64,000 nt of DNA from Fibrobacter succinogenes (GCA_902756345.1 CACVQR010000006.1:124001-188000); one strand, 5' to 3'. Shown: positions 52,696 through 60,183, numbered from the stretch's first letter. The notes: generated by a model from the sequence alone, not told the origin. Numbers and translations are program-made.

Positions 52696-52759
52696 GCACC
52701 TGCGGTGCTTTGAATCTCAATAATCGCGCCATTGGCGCCAAATTAAAAGCACAAAGTGC
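52696..52759 (+). repeat. Series of short hairpins with 3-nt loops between the two ligase genes
   Basis: GCACC-TGC-GGTGC (52696-52708), GCGCC-ATT-GGCGC (52726-52738) and GCAC-AAA-GTGC (52749-52759) lie in the 166-bp gap 52655-52820. The outer parts carry GAGGTATGAG twice and GAGGTCG ... CGACCTC. It may be a dispersed repeat or a processing region that splits the operon. Confidence 0.5.
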
Positions 52760-52820
52760 AACGCACGACCTCAGAGCGAGTTTACGAGCGAGCTCATAGC
52801 TCATTACTTAGAGGTTTTTT

Positions 52821-54044
52821 ATGAATTACAAACTCTGGCAACGCTACGGCATCGAGATGGAATACATGATCGTGGATCGTGATTCCTTGAACGTTCTCCC
52901 CCGCGCCGATGTTCCGCTTGGAAAAGACAAAAACGGCGAGCAGCTTTCGGACGTAGAACACGGACCGATTGGACTTTCCAACGAACTGGTGAGCCATGTG
53001 CTGGAATTCAAGTGCGCACAGCCTGTCGATAGCCTGAAACACTTGGGCAAGACATTCCACCACGAAATTCTGAAAGCGAACGAATCACTCAAAAGCATTA
53101 ACGCCATGCTGCTCCCCACGGCGGCCCACCCCTTTATGGACCCTGCCGAGATGAAACTCTGGCCCTACGACTGCCTGGACATTTACGAGACTTACGACCG
53201 CATCTTTAACTGCAAGGGGCACGGCTGGGCGAACCTGCAATCCACCCACATCAACCTCTCCTTCAATGGCGACGAAGAATTCGGAAAGTTGCACGCAGCC
53301 ATTCGTGCGCTGTTGCCGCTGATTCCCGCCATCGCTGCCTCTAGCCCGTTCTTGGACAGCAAATACTGCGGATTCCTGGATGGCCGAATCGAAACATACC
53401 GCCACAACCAGGAAAAAATCCCGAGCATCACGGGCAAGGTGATTCCCGAAGCGGTGTTTACTTACAAGGATTACGAGGAACAGATTTTCAACCGCGTGAA
53501 GGCAGATATTGCGCCTTACGATCCGGAACATTTGCTGAACCACTTCTTCTTGAATAGCCGCGGAGCAATCGCACGCTTTGACCGCGGCGCAATCGAGATT
53601 CGACTCGTTGACATTCAGGAATGCCCCGATGCCGACATTGCCATTGCTGAATGGGAAGTCGCCGTACTCAAGGGCCTTGCGGAAGGCGCTTTCGCAAGCG
53701 AAACTGAAATTCGCGCCCTCGATACCGACGCTCTCGCCAAGATTCTGCTTGCGACGACAAAATCTGCCGAAAAGACCGTTATTGCGGACCGCGATTTCTT
53801 GAATATTTGGAAGATTAATGCCAGCGAAATCACCGCCGGCGAACTCATCCAAAAAATCACGGACCGTGTCAAAGCCAAAATCAGCGCTCATTCGCAAGCC
53901 TTGCTTGCCGAAATGTTCAAGCGCGGCACGCTCGCAAGCGCCCTCGTGAAAGCCGTCGGTGCAGACCCCGACCGCGACGACTTTGTATACGAATACGGGA
54001 AATTGGCAAAATGCTTGGCCGAAAATAGACTCTACGGAATTTAA
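52821..54044 (+). CDS. GCS2-family carboxylate-amine ligase
   Basis: The 407-residue protein belongs to the glutamate-cysteine ligase type 2 group: RYGIEMEYMIVDRDSLNV, GLSNELVSHVLEFK, LLPTAAHPFMDP, GHGWANLQSTHINLSFNG, IAASSPFLDSKYCGFLDGRIETYRHNQ and ARFDRGAIEIRLVDIQECPDADI. This fold, related to glutamine synthetase, makes gamma-glutamyl or similar amides with ATP. True glutathione pathway partners (gshB) are absent, so a different amino acid or peptide is likely. GAGG precedes the ATG. It follows the ATP-grasp gene by 166 nt, and the phosphatase gene starts 19 nt later. Confidence 0.85.
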   Translation: MNYKLWQRYGIEMEYMIVDRDSLNVLPRADVPLGKDKNGEQLSDVEHGPIGLSNELVSHVLEFKCAQPVDSLKHLGKTFHHEILKANESLKSINAMLLPTAAHPFMDPAEMKLWPYDCLDIYETYDRIFNCKGHGWANLQSTHINLSFNGDEEFGKLHAAIRALLPLIPAIAASSPFLDSKYCGFLDGRIETYRHNQEKIPSITGKVIPEAVFTYKDYEEQIFNRVKADIAPYDPEHLLNHFFLNSRGAIARFDRGAIEIRLVDIQECPDADIAIAEWEVAVLKGLAEGAFASETEIRALDTDALAKILLATTKSAEKTVIADRDFLNIWKINASEITAGELIQKITDRVKAKISAHSQALLAEMFKRGTLASALVKAVGADPDRDDFVYEYGKLAKCLAENRLYGI

Positions 54045-54049
54045 AAGAA

Positions 54050-54057
54050 TATATTTA
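54050..54057 (+). promoter_or_regulatory. TATATTTA -7-like element of the phosphatase gene
   Basis: TATATTTA, then TTCCTA, then the ATG at 54064: a 6-nt gap. The octamer begins 5 nt after the GCS2 stop, so the phosphatase and the gene after it may have their own leaderless transcript. Confidence 0.5.
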
Positions 54058-54063
54058 TTCCTA

Positions 54064-55386
54064 ATGAGAAAAAATTGGCCGATTCTTGTAGGACTCCTGG
54101 TTTGCACGCAGGCTTTTTTATCCTGTAGCAATTCCGTTTCAACTTTTGTTGCAAATGAGACTGAAAAGCCTCAAACCACAACAGAAGAAATCGCAACAGT
54201 TCTGGAAGAACCCACTGAGCCAGACACAAGCGTCCAAGAAATCGCCATTTCCGACACAGCGTCTGACACGACGGTCACTGTAGACACGGTAAATACCGAT
54301 ACAACCACTCACGATGCAGCCTTAGAAGATTCCAACGAACTTCATTTTATACTTGAAGAAGACGGAATCACATCCGACAAAATATACCTAAACTACCCGG
54401 CGGATTCTTTCTTGACTCGGTTTGAAATTGGCGACATTGTAACAGTCGCAATCAACGGCTACGACACTCTTGAAATGCCGGTAGCGGAAAGCTCCAGCGA
54501 CGTGCCCATCGCAGGATTCCTTGTCGCCGCAATCAAGGGTTCCGACCAACTAGTCTTGACAGCCCATTACGCCCAGATGTCAGATGTCCTCGGAATAACC
54601 GCCGAAAACGCGCCTTTACAAGTTTCCATATCCATGAAAGAAAAAGGCGGCTACCTATTGGGCCTCGACATCATGCGAAACACCCAATACATGGACACCT
54701 ACTTAGAAGCTTACCCAGACCTTTCAATTGAAGAATTCGCAAACTTTAGAGAAGTTCACACCACAGGCATGGGGGAACATAAGCTTTACCGTTCTTCTAG
54801 TCCCATCTACCTTTACCTCGGCCGCAATTACTACGTCGATTCTCTGGCTCAAGCCGCAGGCGTAACCACCTTCATCAACCTAGCCGATTCGGAGAATGAA
54901 GCATACTCCAACAAGGGTTACGAAACCACCTATTATTCGACACAAAACATCATCTTTTTAGGAGTTCCCCCGGAATTCTTTTCAGAGATTTTCAAAGTAG
55001 GTCTCGTAATAGGGTTCCGTTACATGATTGAGCACGAAGGCCCGTATCTGGTGCACTGCACCTATGGCATGGACCGCACCGGTTTTATGATTGCCGTCTT
55101 GGAAGCCTTAATGGGCGCTACCACCGAAGAAATCCAAGATGATTACGCCAAAACTTTCAGCAACGACTTCACCGTAGTCAATGGCAAACAGGTTGCCTTG
55201 AACGAACAACAGATTGATTTTTTCAAGGCGGTCGTCCTCAGGAATCTGAAGGCCGTGTACCACGCCGAGGGAATCGACGTTCCCGACACCAAGCCGATTG
55301 ACTGGGCCGCAGCTACAGAAAAATACCTAGGGAAACTCGGAATGACCCCAGAGGAAGTTTCCTCTTTGAAGGACAGATTGAAATAA
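54064..55386 (+). CDS. Lipoprotein tyrosine/dual-specificity phosphatase
   Basis: The 440-residue protein has a lipoprotein signal (MRKNWPILVGLLVCTQAFLSC, lipobox AFLSC). A Thr/Glu/Asp-rich linker of about 70 residues (TTTEEIATVLEEPTEPDT) and a beta-rich domain (about 95-215: FEIGDIVTVAINGYDTLEMPV) follow. The phosphatase domain has FREVHTTGMGEHKLYRSSSP, TTFINLADSENE and the P-loop VHCTYGMDRTGFM, with CX5R intact. Its style fits the Tyr_phosphatase_3 group. It should act at the periplasmic or outer surface on phosphotyrosine, phosphosugars or inositol phosphates. An upstream in-frame ATG at 53959 lies inside the GCS2 gene; the ATG at 54064 fits promoter and signal. Its stop overlaps the next ATG. 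Confidence 0.82.
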   Translation: MRKNWPILVGLLVCTQAFLSCSNSVSTFVANETEKPQTTTEEIATVLEEPTEPDTSVQEIAISDTASDTTVTVDTVNTDTTTHDAALEDSNELHFILEEDGITSDKIYLNYPADSFLTRFEIGDIVTVAINGYDTLEMPVAESSSDVPIAGFLVAAIKGSDQLVLTAHYAQMSDVLGITAENAPLQVSISMKEKGGYLLGLDIMRNTQYMDTYLEAYPDLSIEEFANFREVHTTGMGEHKLYRSSSPIYLYLGRNYYVDSLAQAAGVTTFINLADSENEAYSNKGYETTYYSTQNIIFLGVPPEFFSEIFKVGLVIGFRYMIEHEGPYLVHCTYGMDRTGFMIAVLEALMGATTEEIQDDYAKTFSNDFTVVNGKQVALNEQQIDFFKAVVLRNLKAVYHAEGIDVPDTKPIDWAAATEKYLGKLGMTPEEVSSLKDRLK

Positions 55387-56087
55387 TGAAACTCATACTT
55401 ACATGCGAGCACGCGAGCAACAAATTACCCGCCGCCTTCAAGAAGGCCGTTCCTGCCGAAGTCCTAAAGACCCACCGTGCCTACGATATCGGGGCAGTTC
55501 AGGTTTTCCGCAAGTTGGTGAAATTCGCCAAGCCGGAATTCTATTGCGAAGGAAAGTATTCGCGCCTGTTTGTTGACCTGAACCGCACCATCACCAACAA
55601 GAGCGCTTTTAGCGAATACTACGATGCGTTCGAAGCCCGCAACAAATCCGCTGCCAAAAAAGCGAAAGCTCAAGCCACCGCCTACTGGCAGGAATACCGC
55701 ACCGCCATCGAAAAATTCGTGGCAAGTTCGCTGCCAGCACTGAGCAACGTCGAAGTGAGTTCGCCGAAGCGAACCGCCTCTAAAACGCGCGCAGCAAAAT
55801 CCGAGCCAGAAATCGTCCACCTCGGCATCCACAGCTTTACGCCCGTGCTAAACGGTAAAGTCCGCAACGCCGATATCGGAATTCTCTACGACCCCACCCG
55901 CCCGCAAGAGCGCGCCTACGCGAACGTCATCAAGGCAGAAATCAAGCGGCTTTACCCCGCCATGAAAGTCCGTTTCAACTACCCGTACAAAGGAACATCC
56001 GACGGACTCACCACCACGCTCCGCAAAAAGTTCGGCCCGCAGTACGTGGGAATCGAGATTGAGATAAATCAGAAGTTTTTCCTATAG
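55386..56087 (+). CDS. N-formylglutamate amidohydrolase family protein
   Basis: The 233-residue protein follows the FGase fold: LILTCEHASNKLPAAF with the metal-binding Glu-His, HRAYDIGAVQVFRKL, YSRLFVDLNRTI, HLGIHSFTPVLNGK and YPYKGTSDGLTTTLRKKF ... YVGIEIEINQKF. Family enzymes hydrolyse N-acyl amides (N-formylglutamate in histidine breakdown); they are also found in operons with ATP-grasp and GCS2 ligases. No histidine-degradation genes lie nearby. A variable loop (SSLPALSNVEVSSPKRTASK) is inserted near residue 120. Its ATG overlaps the phosphatase TAA (TAATG), so translation is coupled. A terminator follows. Confidence 0.85.
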   Translation: MKLILTCEHASNKLPAAFKKAVPAEVLKTHRAYDIGAVQVFRKLVKFAKPEFYCEGKYSRLFVDLNRTITNKSAFSEYYDAFEARNKSAAKKAKAQATAYWQEYRTAIEKFVASSLPALSNVEVSSPKRTASKTRAAKSEPEIVHLGIHSFTPVLNGKVRNADIGILYDPTRPQERAYANVIKAEIKRLYPAMKVRFNYPYKGTSDGLTTTLRKKFGPQYVGIEIEINQKFFL

Positions 56088-56088
56088 G

Positions 56089-56123
56089 AAAAGCCTCGAG
56101 ACTTACCCGAGGCAATTTTCTTT
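56089..56123 (+). terminator. Intrinsic terminator closing the amidoligase gene set
   Basis: GCCTCG, 9-nt loop, CGAGGC (56093-56113), with AAAA before and TTTTCTTTT after. Confidence 0.8.
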
Positions 56124-56149
56124 TGCTTTGACGCCAGACAGAAAAAAAT

Positions 56150-56181
56150 ACTTCCTACTGTCTACCGTCTACTTCCTACTA
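56150..56181. repeat. GGAAGTA-type repeat tract, inverted orientation
   Basis: Units ACTTCCTACTGTCTACCGTC and TACTTCCTACT fill the 3' flank of ddh. They are the reverse complement of the tracts at 6791 and 8485. Confidence 0.6.
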
Positions 56182-57165
56182 TTACAAGCAATGCGCTCTC
56201 AGGTCTTCATCACTCAGCGTGCTGAGGTATGCAGGCGGCACGTCGAGAACGGTCTTGCAACCGGTCACTCCGTTAGCCTTCATGCGCAGAGCTGCGCGGG
56301 CGTATGCCACGAGGACGCTCGTCGTGAATTCCGGGTTGGAATCGAGCTTCAGGCTGTATTCAATCACGTGGGTGTGTTCCTTGTTCATGCCGGTCTTGCC
56401 AGTACGAATCACGAAACCGCCGTGAGCGAGCCCGCTGTGGTTCTTGTTGAATTCTTCTTCGCTGATGAAGTTGACGGTCGTGTCGTATTCGTCGAAGTAG
56501 TTCGGCATCGTCTTGATGGCGTTTTCAATATAGGCCTTGTCGGCACCTTCTTCGGCCACCACGTAAACGAGGCGCGTGTGCTTCTGACGGGTGGTGAGTT
56601 CCGGCATGGAACCGCTACGCACGGCTTCGAGAGCGGCTTCCACCGGGCAGGTGTACTGCTTCGCGTTCTTCACGCCCTTGATGCGGCGGACAGCGTCGCT
56701 GTGACCCTGGGAAACGCCCTTGCCCCAGAACGTGTAGTCCTTGCCTTCCGGGAGAATGGACTGGGCGTACACGCGGTTCAGGCTGAACATGCCCGGGTCC
56801 CAACCCACAGAAATCATCGCGATGTTGCCGGCAGACTTGGCGGCAGCGTCAACAGCGGCGAAATGCTGCGGAATCTTGGCGTGGGTGTCGAAGGAGTCGA
56901 TTACGTTGAACATGGCGGCGTACTTCGGGGTGAGCACCGGCAGGTCCGTAGCGGAACCGCCACAGATGATGAGCAGGTCCACCTTATCCTTCCAGGCTTC
57001 CATTTCAGAGACGTTCAGCACCGGAACGCCCGCCGTCTGGATCTTGACCGTAGCGGGGTCACGACGCGTGAAAACGGCGACCAGTTCCATATCCGGAGCC
57101 TGCTTCACGGCGCATTCCACACCGCGGCCCAGGTTACCGTAACCGAGAATAGCAATCTTTGCCAT
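56182..57165 (-). CDS. ddh: meso-Diaminopimelate D-dehydrogenase
   Basis: The 327-residue enzyme makes meso-diaminopimelate in one step from tetrahydrodipicolinate, ammonia and NADPH. It has the Rossmann start MAKIAILGYGNLGRGVECAV, DLLIICGGSATDLP, FNVIDSFDTHAKIPQHF, MISVGWDPGMFSLNRVYAQSIL and WGKGVSQGHSDAVRRIKGV, all typical of Ddh. Length is normal. It supplies lysine and the cross-linking residue of peptidoglycan, in line with asd and alr elsewhere in the window. AAGGA precedes the ATG. It is flanked on both sides by GGAAGTA repeat tracts. Confidence 0.95.
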   Translation of the reverse strand: MAKIAILGYGNLGRGVECAVKQAPDMELVAVFTRRDPATVKIQTAGVPVLNVSEMEAWKDKVDLLIICGGSATDLPVLTPKYAAMFNVIDSFDTHAKIPQHFAAVDAAAKSAGNIAMISVGWDPGMFSLNRVYAQSILPEGKDYTFWGKGVSQGHSDAVRRIKGVKNAKQYTCPVEAALEAVRSGSMPELTTRQKHTRLVYVVAEEGADKAYIENAIKTMPNYFDEYDTTVNFISEEEFNKNHSGLAHGGFVIRTGKTGMNKEHTHVIEYSLKLDSNPEFTTSVLVAYARAALRMKANGVTGCKTVLDVPPAYLSTLSDEDLRAHCL

Positions 57166-57487
57166 AACAATATCCTTGTTAAAAATTTTTGCGTAGAAAA
57201 TATAGGAAAGTCGGAAGTTGGAAGTCGGAAGTAGGAAGTGAATTTCATGTAAAATTTATAGGGAGTAAAGGGGGGACGGCTGGACTTTCACTTCGTTCAA
57301 GTCCCAACTGTTCGGCTCGATCATAGTCTTGCAAGCAAGACTACGACACTCGCCTTTTTCAGTTGTCCCCCTCGGCGGCACTGCGTTGCCACCTACCCCC
57401 ACGCCTAAGGGCGGACAGCACTTAGCAACTTGTTGCTTAGTGCGCATGGCCACCAAGGTGGGGCCCCGCCCCCTAAAACCCCCAGCG
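57166..57487. other. Structured, partly GC-rich intergenic region
   Basis: After a GGAAGT repeat tract (57208-57240) come three near-perfect palindromes with 2-nt loops: TAGTCTTGC-AA-GCAAGACTA (57324-57343), GCACTTAGCAAC-TT-GTTGCTTAGTGC (57418-57443, one mismatch) and CCACC-AA-GGTGG (57450-57461). The 3' end is very G/C-rich (GGGGCCCCGCCCCC). A short minus-strand ORF here is not convincing. It may be a composite dispersed repeat. Confidence 0.55.
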
Positions 57488-58165
57488 TTACAACTCCCAA
57501 TCTTCTTTTTTTATACAACGAAGAGAATAATAACCTTTGGGCTTGTCTACTAAAAGGCCGTTAACTCTATCCTCAAAATCTGGTGAAAAAATTTTCATCC
57601 TTCCATGTTCAGTGTATGTGCTTGTCACCCACATCCGAAAGCCTTCTCCCAAATCCTCATAAAAAAGTGGGTCTGGATCGCCTGTAGATAGGTTGTTGTA
57701 AAAAGTTGCATACCCACTATAAAGTGATACGTCCATACATTCATTGTTCTTGAAGTGGCTTATTCCATCCACCCTGTCCACGATTTCATTCCATTCAGCC
57801 AAGGTGGGGACACGCCATCCATGGGGACAAATGGAATCAATGATATCTAGGTTAAAAGTTCCGAAGTTTTTTTGCTTGGTGTTCATATACTGTACAGAAT
57901 ACAGCCTTCCATAGATGTCGCAATTGCTTTGCTGTTCATCATAGCAAGTGCTAGTTTCCGCTGGGTAATTCAGGTTTTGGTCCATCCACACTCTATCGCC
58001 AATGGTGATGTATTTATACACTTGACCATCTCGAACATCTTGGAATGTTCCACGCCCACTTTCTGGGCATACTTCAGATGCATCGAAACTGGAGGATGAG
58101 TCTGTGCAAGCGGTCATTAATTCCAAGCCCGCAAGCAACACAAATAAGAAATTGTTTATTTTCAT
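57488..58165 (-). CDS. FISUMP-domain (Fib_succ_major) lipoprotein
   Basis: The 225-residue lipoprotein (lipobox LELMTACTD, then SSSS linker) carries the Fibrobacter major paralogous domain: FQDVRDGQVYKYITIGDRVWMDQNLNYP, STCYDEQQSNCDIYGRLYSVQYM, SICPHGWRVPTLAEWNEIVD, then FRMWVTSTYTE and GYYSLRCIKKE. The family is abundant in Fibrobacter and is distantly related to formylglycine-enzyme-like and C-type-lectin-like surface domains; its role is unknown. It is a strong taxonomic marker. The cysteine pairs (TCYDEQQSNC, ICPHGW, LRCI) fit the conserved disulfides. Confidence 0.92.
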   Translation of the reverse strand: MKINNFLFVLLAGLELMTACTDSSSSFDASEVCPESGRGTFQDVRDGQVYKYITIGDRVWMDQNLNYPAETSTCYDEQQSNCDIYGRLYSVQYMNTKQKNFGTFNLDIIDSICPHGWRVPTLAEWNEIVDRVDGISHFKNNECMDVSLYSGYATFYNNLSTGDPDPLFYEDLGEGFRMWVTSTYTEHGRMKIFSPDFEDRVNGLLVDKPKGYYSLRCIKKEDWEL

Positions 58166-58349
58166 TTATCAAATTTCCGTTAAGCCGGACAAGCCGCGGT
58201 CTCCGCCACCGCAAGGTCAATCCTAATCCTTTATGCAGCGAATATTTGTGGACACAACCACACCCCTAAATATAACCTAAACCCCGCCCCAAAACAACCA
58301 CCCCGTGACCAAACACACTGAAAACGCCCCACACAGCAATGCCCATTGC

Positions 58350-58380
58350 TTGCTTTTCTGCAAAGAAAAGTGTATATTTG
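58350..58380 (+). promoter_or_regulatory. TTGC ... TATATTTG promoter of the toxin-antitoxin pair
   Basis: TTGC at 58350-58353 and an exact TATATTTG at 58373-58380 are 23 nt apart. The antitoxin ATG follows 14 nt later, with TGGAG between. Confidence 0.7.
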
Positions 58381-58394
58381 TCAATGGAGTTATT

Positions 58395-58631
58395 ATGTCA
58401 TACGACGTCCTAGAAAAAGAAATTCGCCAGTTGCCGGAATCCTATCTCGAGGATGTTTCGAAGTATATCCAGTTTCTGCTTTACCAATATGAGCAGGAAC
58501 GCATGTCCGCACTCGAAGAGTCGGACGAGGTATTCAATGCTAAGATGCAAAAGGGACTAGATGACGTGCGAAACGGTCGCCTCACGCCCATAGACGACGC
58601 TTTCGCAGAACTCAAGCAGCGCTTCGCATAA
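58395..58631 (+). CDS. Antitoxin of a type II pair
   Basis: The 78-residue protein begins MSYDVLEKEIRQLPESYLEDVSKYIQFLLYQ, a pattern shared by many small antitoxins (DUF2281/RelB-like) that dimerise and bind the operon promoter. The C-terminal half (EVFNAKMQKGLDDVRNGRLTPIDDAFAELKQRFA) is the likely toxin-binding helix. The ATG at 58395 is chosen over an upstream in-frame ATG at 58305, which lies before the promoter. Its TAA overlaps the toxin ATG (ATAATGG). Confidence 0.82.
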   Translation: MSYDVLEKEIRQLPESYLEDVSKYIQFLLYQYEQERMSALEESDEVFNAKMQKGLDDVRNGRLTPIDDAFAELKQRFA

Positions 58632-58951
58632 TGGAATACTCCGTTTTTCTCACAGAACAGGCAAAATCCGATTTAGCCGAAATATACTCCTATATTTCGG
58701 TTGAACTGAAATCGAAAAAATCCGCTGAAAATGTGATAGACGCACTTCATCAGGCTATGAAGGGCTTATCGCTTATGCCTAGCCGTTATCATCAGTTTCC
58801 AAACGAACCTTGGCTTTCAGAAGGGGTGCGGTATTTTACAATTCGCAACTATTCAATCTTTTATACTGTAGATGAAAACAATTTGTGCGTTTCTGTCGTG
58901 CATGTAATCTACGGCAAACGAAATCTGCCACAGGTTCTGTCAAACCGCTAA
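58631..58951 (+). CDS. RelE/ParE-family toxin
   Basis: The 106-residue protein reads YSVFLTEQAKSDLAEIYSYISVELKSKKSAENVIDAL, then YHQFPNEPWLSEGVRYFTIRNYSIFYTVDE and VSVVHVIYGKRNLPQVL. This is the ParE/RelE fold; the RNYSIFYTV strand and final VIYGKRN are characteristic. ParE members inhibit gyrase and RelE members cleave mRNA; the sequence suggests ParE-like. Overlap with the antitoxin by one base is the normal arrangement for balanced expression. Confidence 0.87.
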   Translation: MEYSVFLTEQAKSDLAEIYSYISVELKSKKSAENVIDALHQAMKGLSLMPSRYHQFPNEPWLSEGVRYFTIRNYSIFYTVDENNLCVSVVHVIYGKRNLPQVLSNR

Positions 58952-58979
58952 GGGGCGTAGGGCAGGATCTCGCCCCCGA

Positions 58980-59110
58980 ATTCATCAAGACCCTTAATTT
59001 TTGACAAAATCTGTTAAAAAACACTTGTGTTTTTGACAAAAAGTTGTATATCTTTATTGTATTTTTGACAGAATGGCTGGACAATGTCTGCCGATGTCCG
59101 AAAGAAATAC
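58980..59110. other. Triple TTTTTGACA repeats and possible gene remnant
   Basis: TTTTTGACA recurs at about 58998, 59032 and 59064. The perfect hairpin AAAAACAC-TT-GTGTTTTT lies between the first two, and TATCTTTA near 59050 looks like a promoter. A short reading frame follows (MSADVRKKYKV, then stop) and ends near the dut 3' end. It looks like the 5' control region of a gene that has since been lost. Confidence 0.4.
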
Positions 59111-59130
59111 AAGGTTTAGACGCAATCCTT

Positions 59131-59565
59131 TTATATTCCCGTGCTGCCGAAGCCGCCGCGATCGGCGCCGTCAAGCGGGCCTTCCTCGAAGGTGAGCGTG
59201 GGTTGCTGTTCCATGATGCGGAACTGCGCGATGCGGCTCCCCTTCTCGATGGTCACGTCGCGAGTGGCGTACACCGGCATTTTCCACCAGTCGTTTGCGC
59301 CGCAGTAGCTGGAATCGACCACGCCCACGGAATTCGCCTGCAGAATACCGAAATTCTTGAACGTGGAACTGCGCGGGGCGATATGCGCCTCATACCCCTC
59401 GGGCAACTTCATCGCAACGCCCAGGTGAATCAAGCGGAACTCCCCCGCCTTGAGCGTCACGGTCTCCGCCGCCGCGAGGTCAATCCAGTCGGACTTGCCG
59501 CCCACATACGTGAGGCGCGTGATAGAATCGTCGAGATATTGAATTTTAATCGTCTGTGAGGCCAT
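59131..59565 (-). CDS. dut: dUTP diphosphatase
   Basis: The 144-residue enzyme hydrolyses dUTP to dUMP, keeping uracil out of DNA. The trimeric dUTPase motifs are all present: DLAAAETVTLKAGEFRLI (motif 1 region), APRSSTFKNFGI (motif 2), SVGVVDSSYCGANDWW (motif 3, catalytic Asp), KGSRIAQFRI (motif 4) and RGGFGSTGI (motif 5, P-loop-like). The GAND in motif 3 matches the subgroup with GDND rather than GE. The ATG at 59565 lies 4 nt after TATATTTG; the longer ORF start at 59589 lies upstream of the promoter. Confidence 0.94.
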   Translation of the reverse strand: MASQTIKIQYLDDSITRLTYVGGKSDWIDLAAAETVTLKAGEFRLIHLGVAMKLPEGYEAHIAPRSSTFKNFGILQANSVGVVDSSYCGANDWWKMPVYATRDVTIEKGSRIAQFRIMEQQPTLTFEEGPLDGADRGGFGSTGI

Positions 59566-59569
59566 AAGC

Positions 59570-59577
59570 CAAATATA
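59570..59577 (-). promoter_or_regulatory. TATATTTG -7 element of dut
   Basis: An exact TAnnTTTG on the minus strand, then GCTT and the ATG. At 4 nt this is among the shortest gaps in the window and predicts a leaderless mRNA. Confidence 0.6.
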
Positions 59578-59673
59578 AATAGTTTTCAAAACAGTCTATT
59601 TCAAGCATAAGCCACCAGGCGAAACAAACAGGATTGTCTAAAGTAGTTTTTACACAAAGCAACAGCCTGTTTC

Positions 59674-59704
59674 TTGCATTTGTGCCAAGCCATAGGTATA
59701 TTTG
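59674..59704 (+). promoter_or_regulatory. TTGC ... TATATTTG promoter of the XRE regulator gene
   Basis: TTGC at 59674-59677 and TATATTTG at 59697-59704 are 23 nt apart. A 27-nt leader with AAAGGAGA follows. Confidence 0.7.
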
Positions 59705-59731
59705 ACTCCGTAATCGAACAAAGGAGATTCC

Positions 59732-60178
59732 ATGACGACCCAAGAAATTTTGAAGAACATCCGCGAAAAGCACAACCTCACGCAAGACCAGATGGCCGAA
59801 CGCATTCACGTGACCAGGCAGGCCGTAAGCCGCTGGGAAACTGGCGAAACACAGCCGAACACCGAAATGCTCAAGGTGCTTTCTCGCGAATTCAACGTTT
59901 CCATCAATACGCTGCTCGGTGCCCCGCGACAACTTTTTTGCCAGTGCTGCGGCATGCCCCTCGGTGACGATGCGATGATTAGCCGCGAACTCGACGGCAA
60001 CTTCAACGAGGATTACTGCAAGTGGTGCTATGCCGACGGCAAGTTCACCTACACAAGCAAGGACACGCTGCTGGACTTTTTGCTTTCGCACATGCCTAAT
60101 CCGGAAAATACGCCAGATGCGGAAAGGCGCAAGTTTTTCGATTCGCACCTCTCGCAATTAAAGCATTGGGCAGGCTAA
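59732..60178 (+). CDS. XRE-family regulator with zinc-ribbon domain
   Basis: The 148-residue protein combines an N-terminal helix-turn-helix (LTQDQMAERIHVTRQAVSRWETGETQPNTEMLKVLSREF) with a C-terminal zinc ribbon: CQCCGMPLGDD ... NEDYCKWCYADGKFTY, four cysteines as CxxC ... CxxC. It ends with a helical DTLLDFLLSHMP segment. This domain pair is common in Firmicutes and gut bacteria; the regulated genes and signal are unknown. It has a clear promoter and an AAAGGAGA ribosome-binding site. The two genes after it run in the opposite direction. Confidence 0.9.
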   Translation: MTTQEILKNIREKHNLTQDQMAERIHVTRQAVSRWETGETQPNTEMLKVLSREFNVSINTLLGAPRQLFCQCCGMPLGDDAMISRELDGNFNEDYCKWCYADGKFTYTSKDTLLDFLLSHMPNPENTPDAERRKFFDSHLSQLKHWAG

Positions 60179-60183
60179 ACGCC

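Noticed and set aside
51728-52804. A 358-codon minus-strand ORF opposite the ATP-grasp gene
   Set aside because: It is a shadow of an intact ligase gene, with no start signals.
59044-59559. A 171-codon plus-strand ORF across the dut gene
   Set aside because: It is antisense to dut, whose five motifs are intact on the minus strand.
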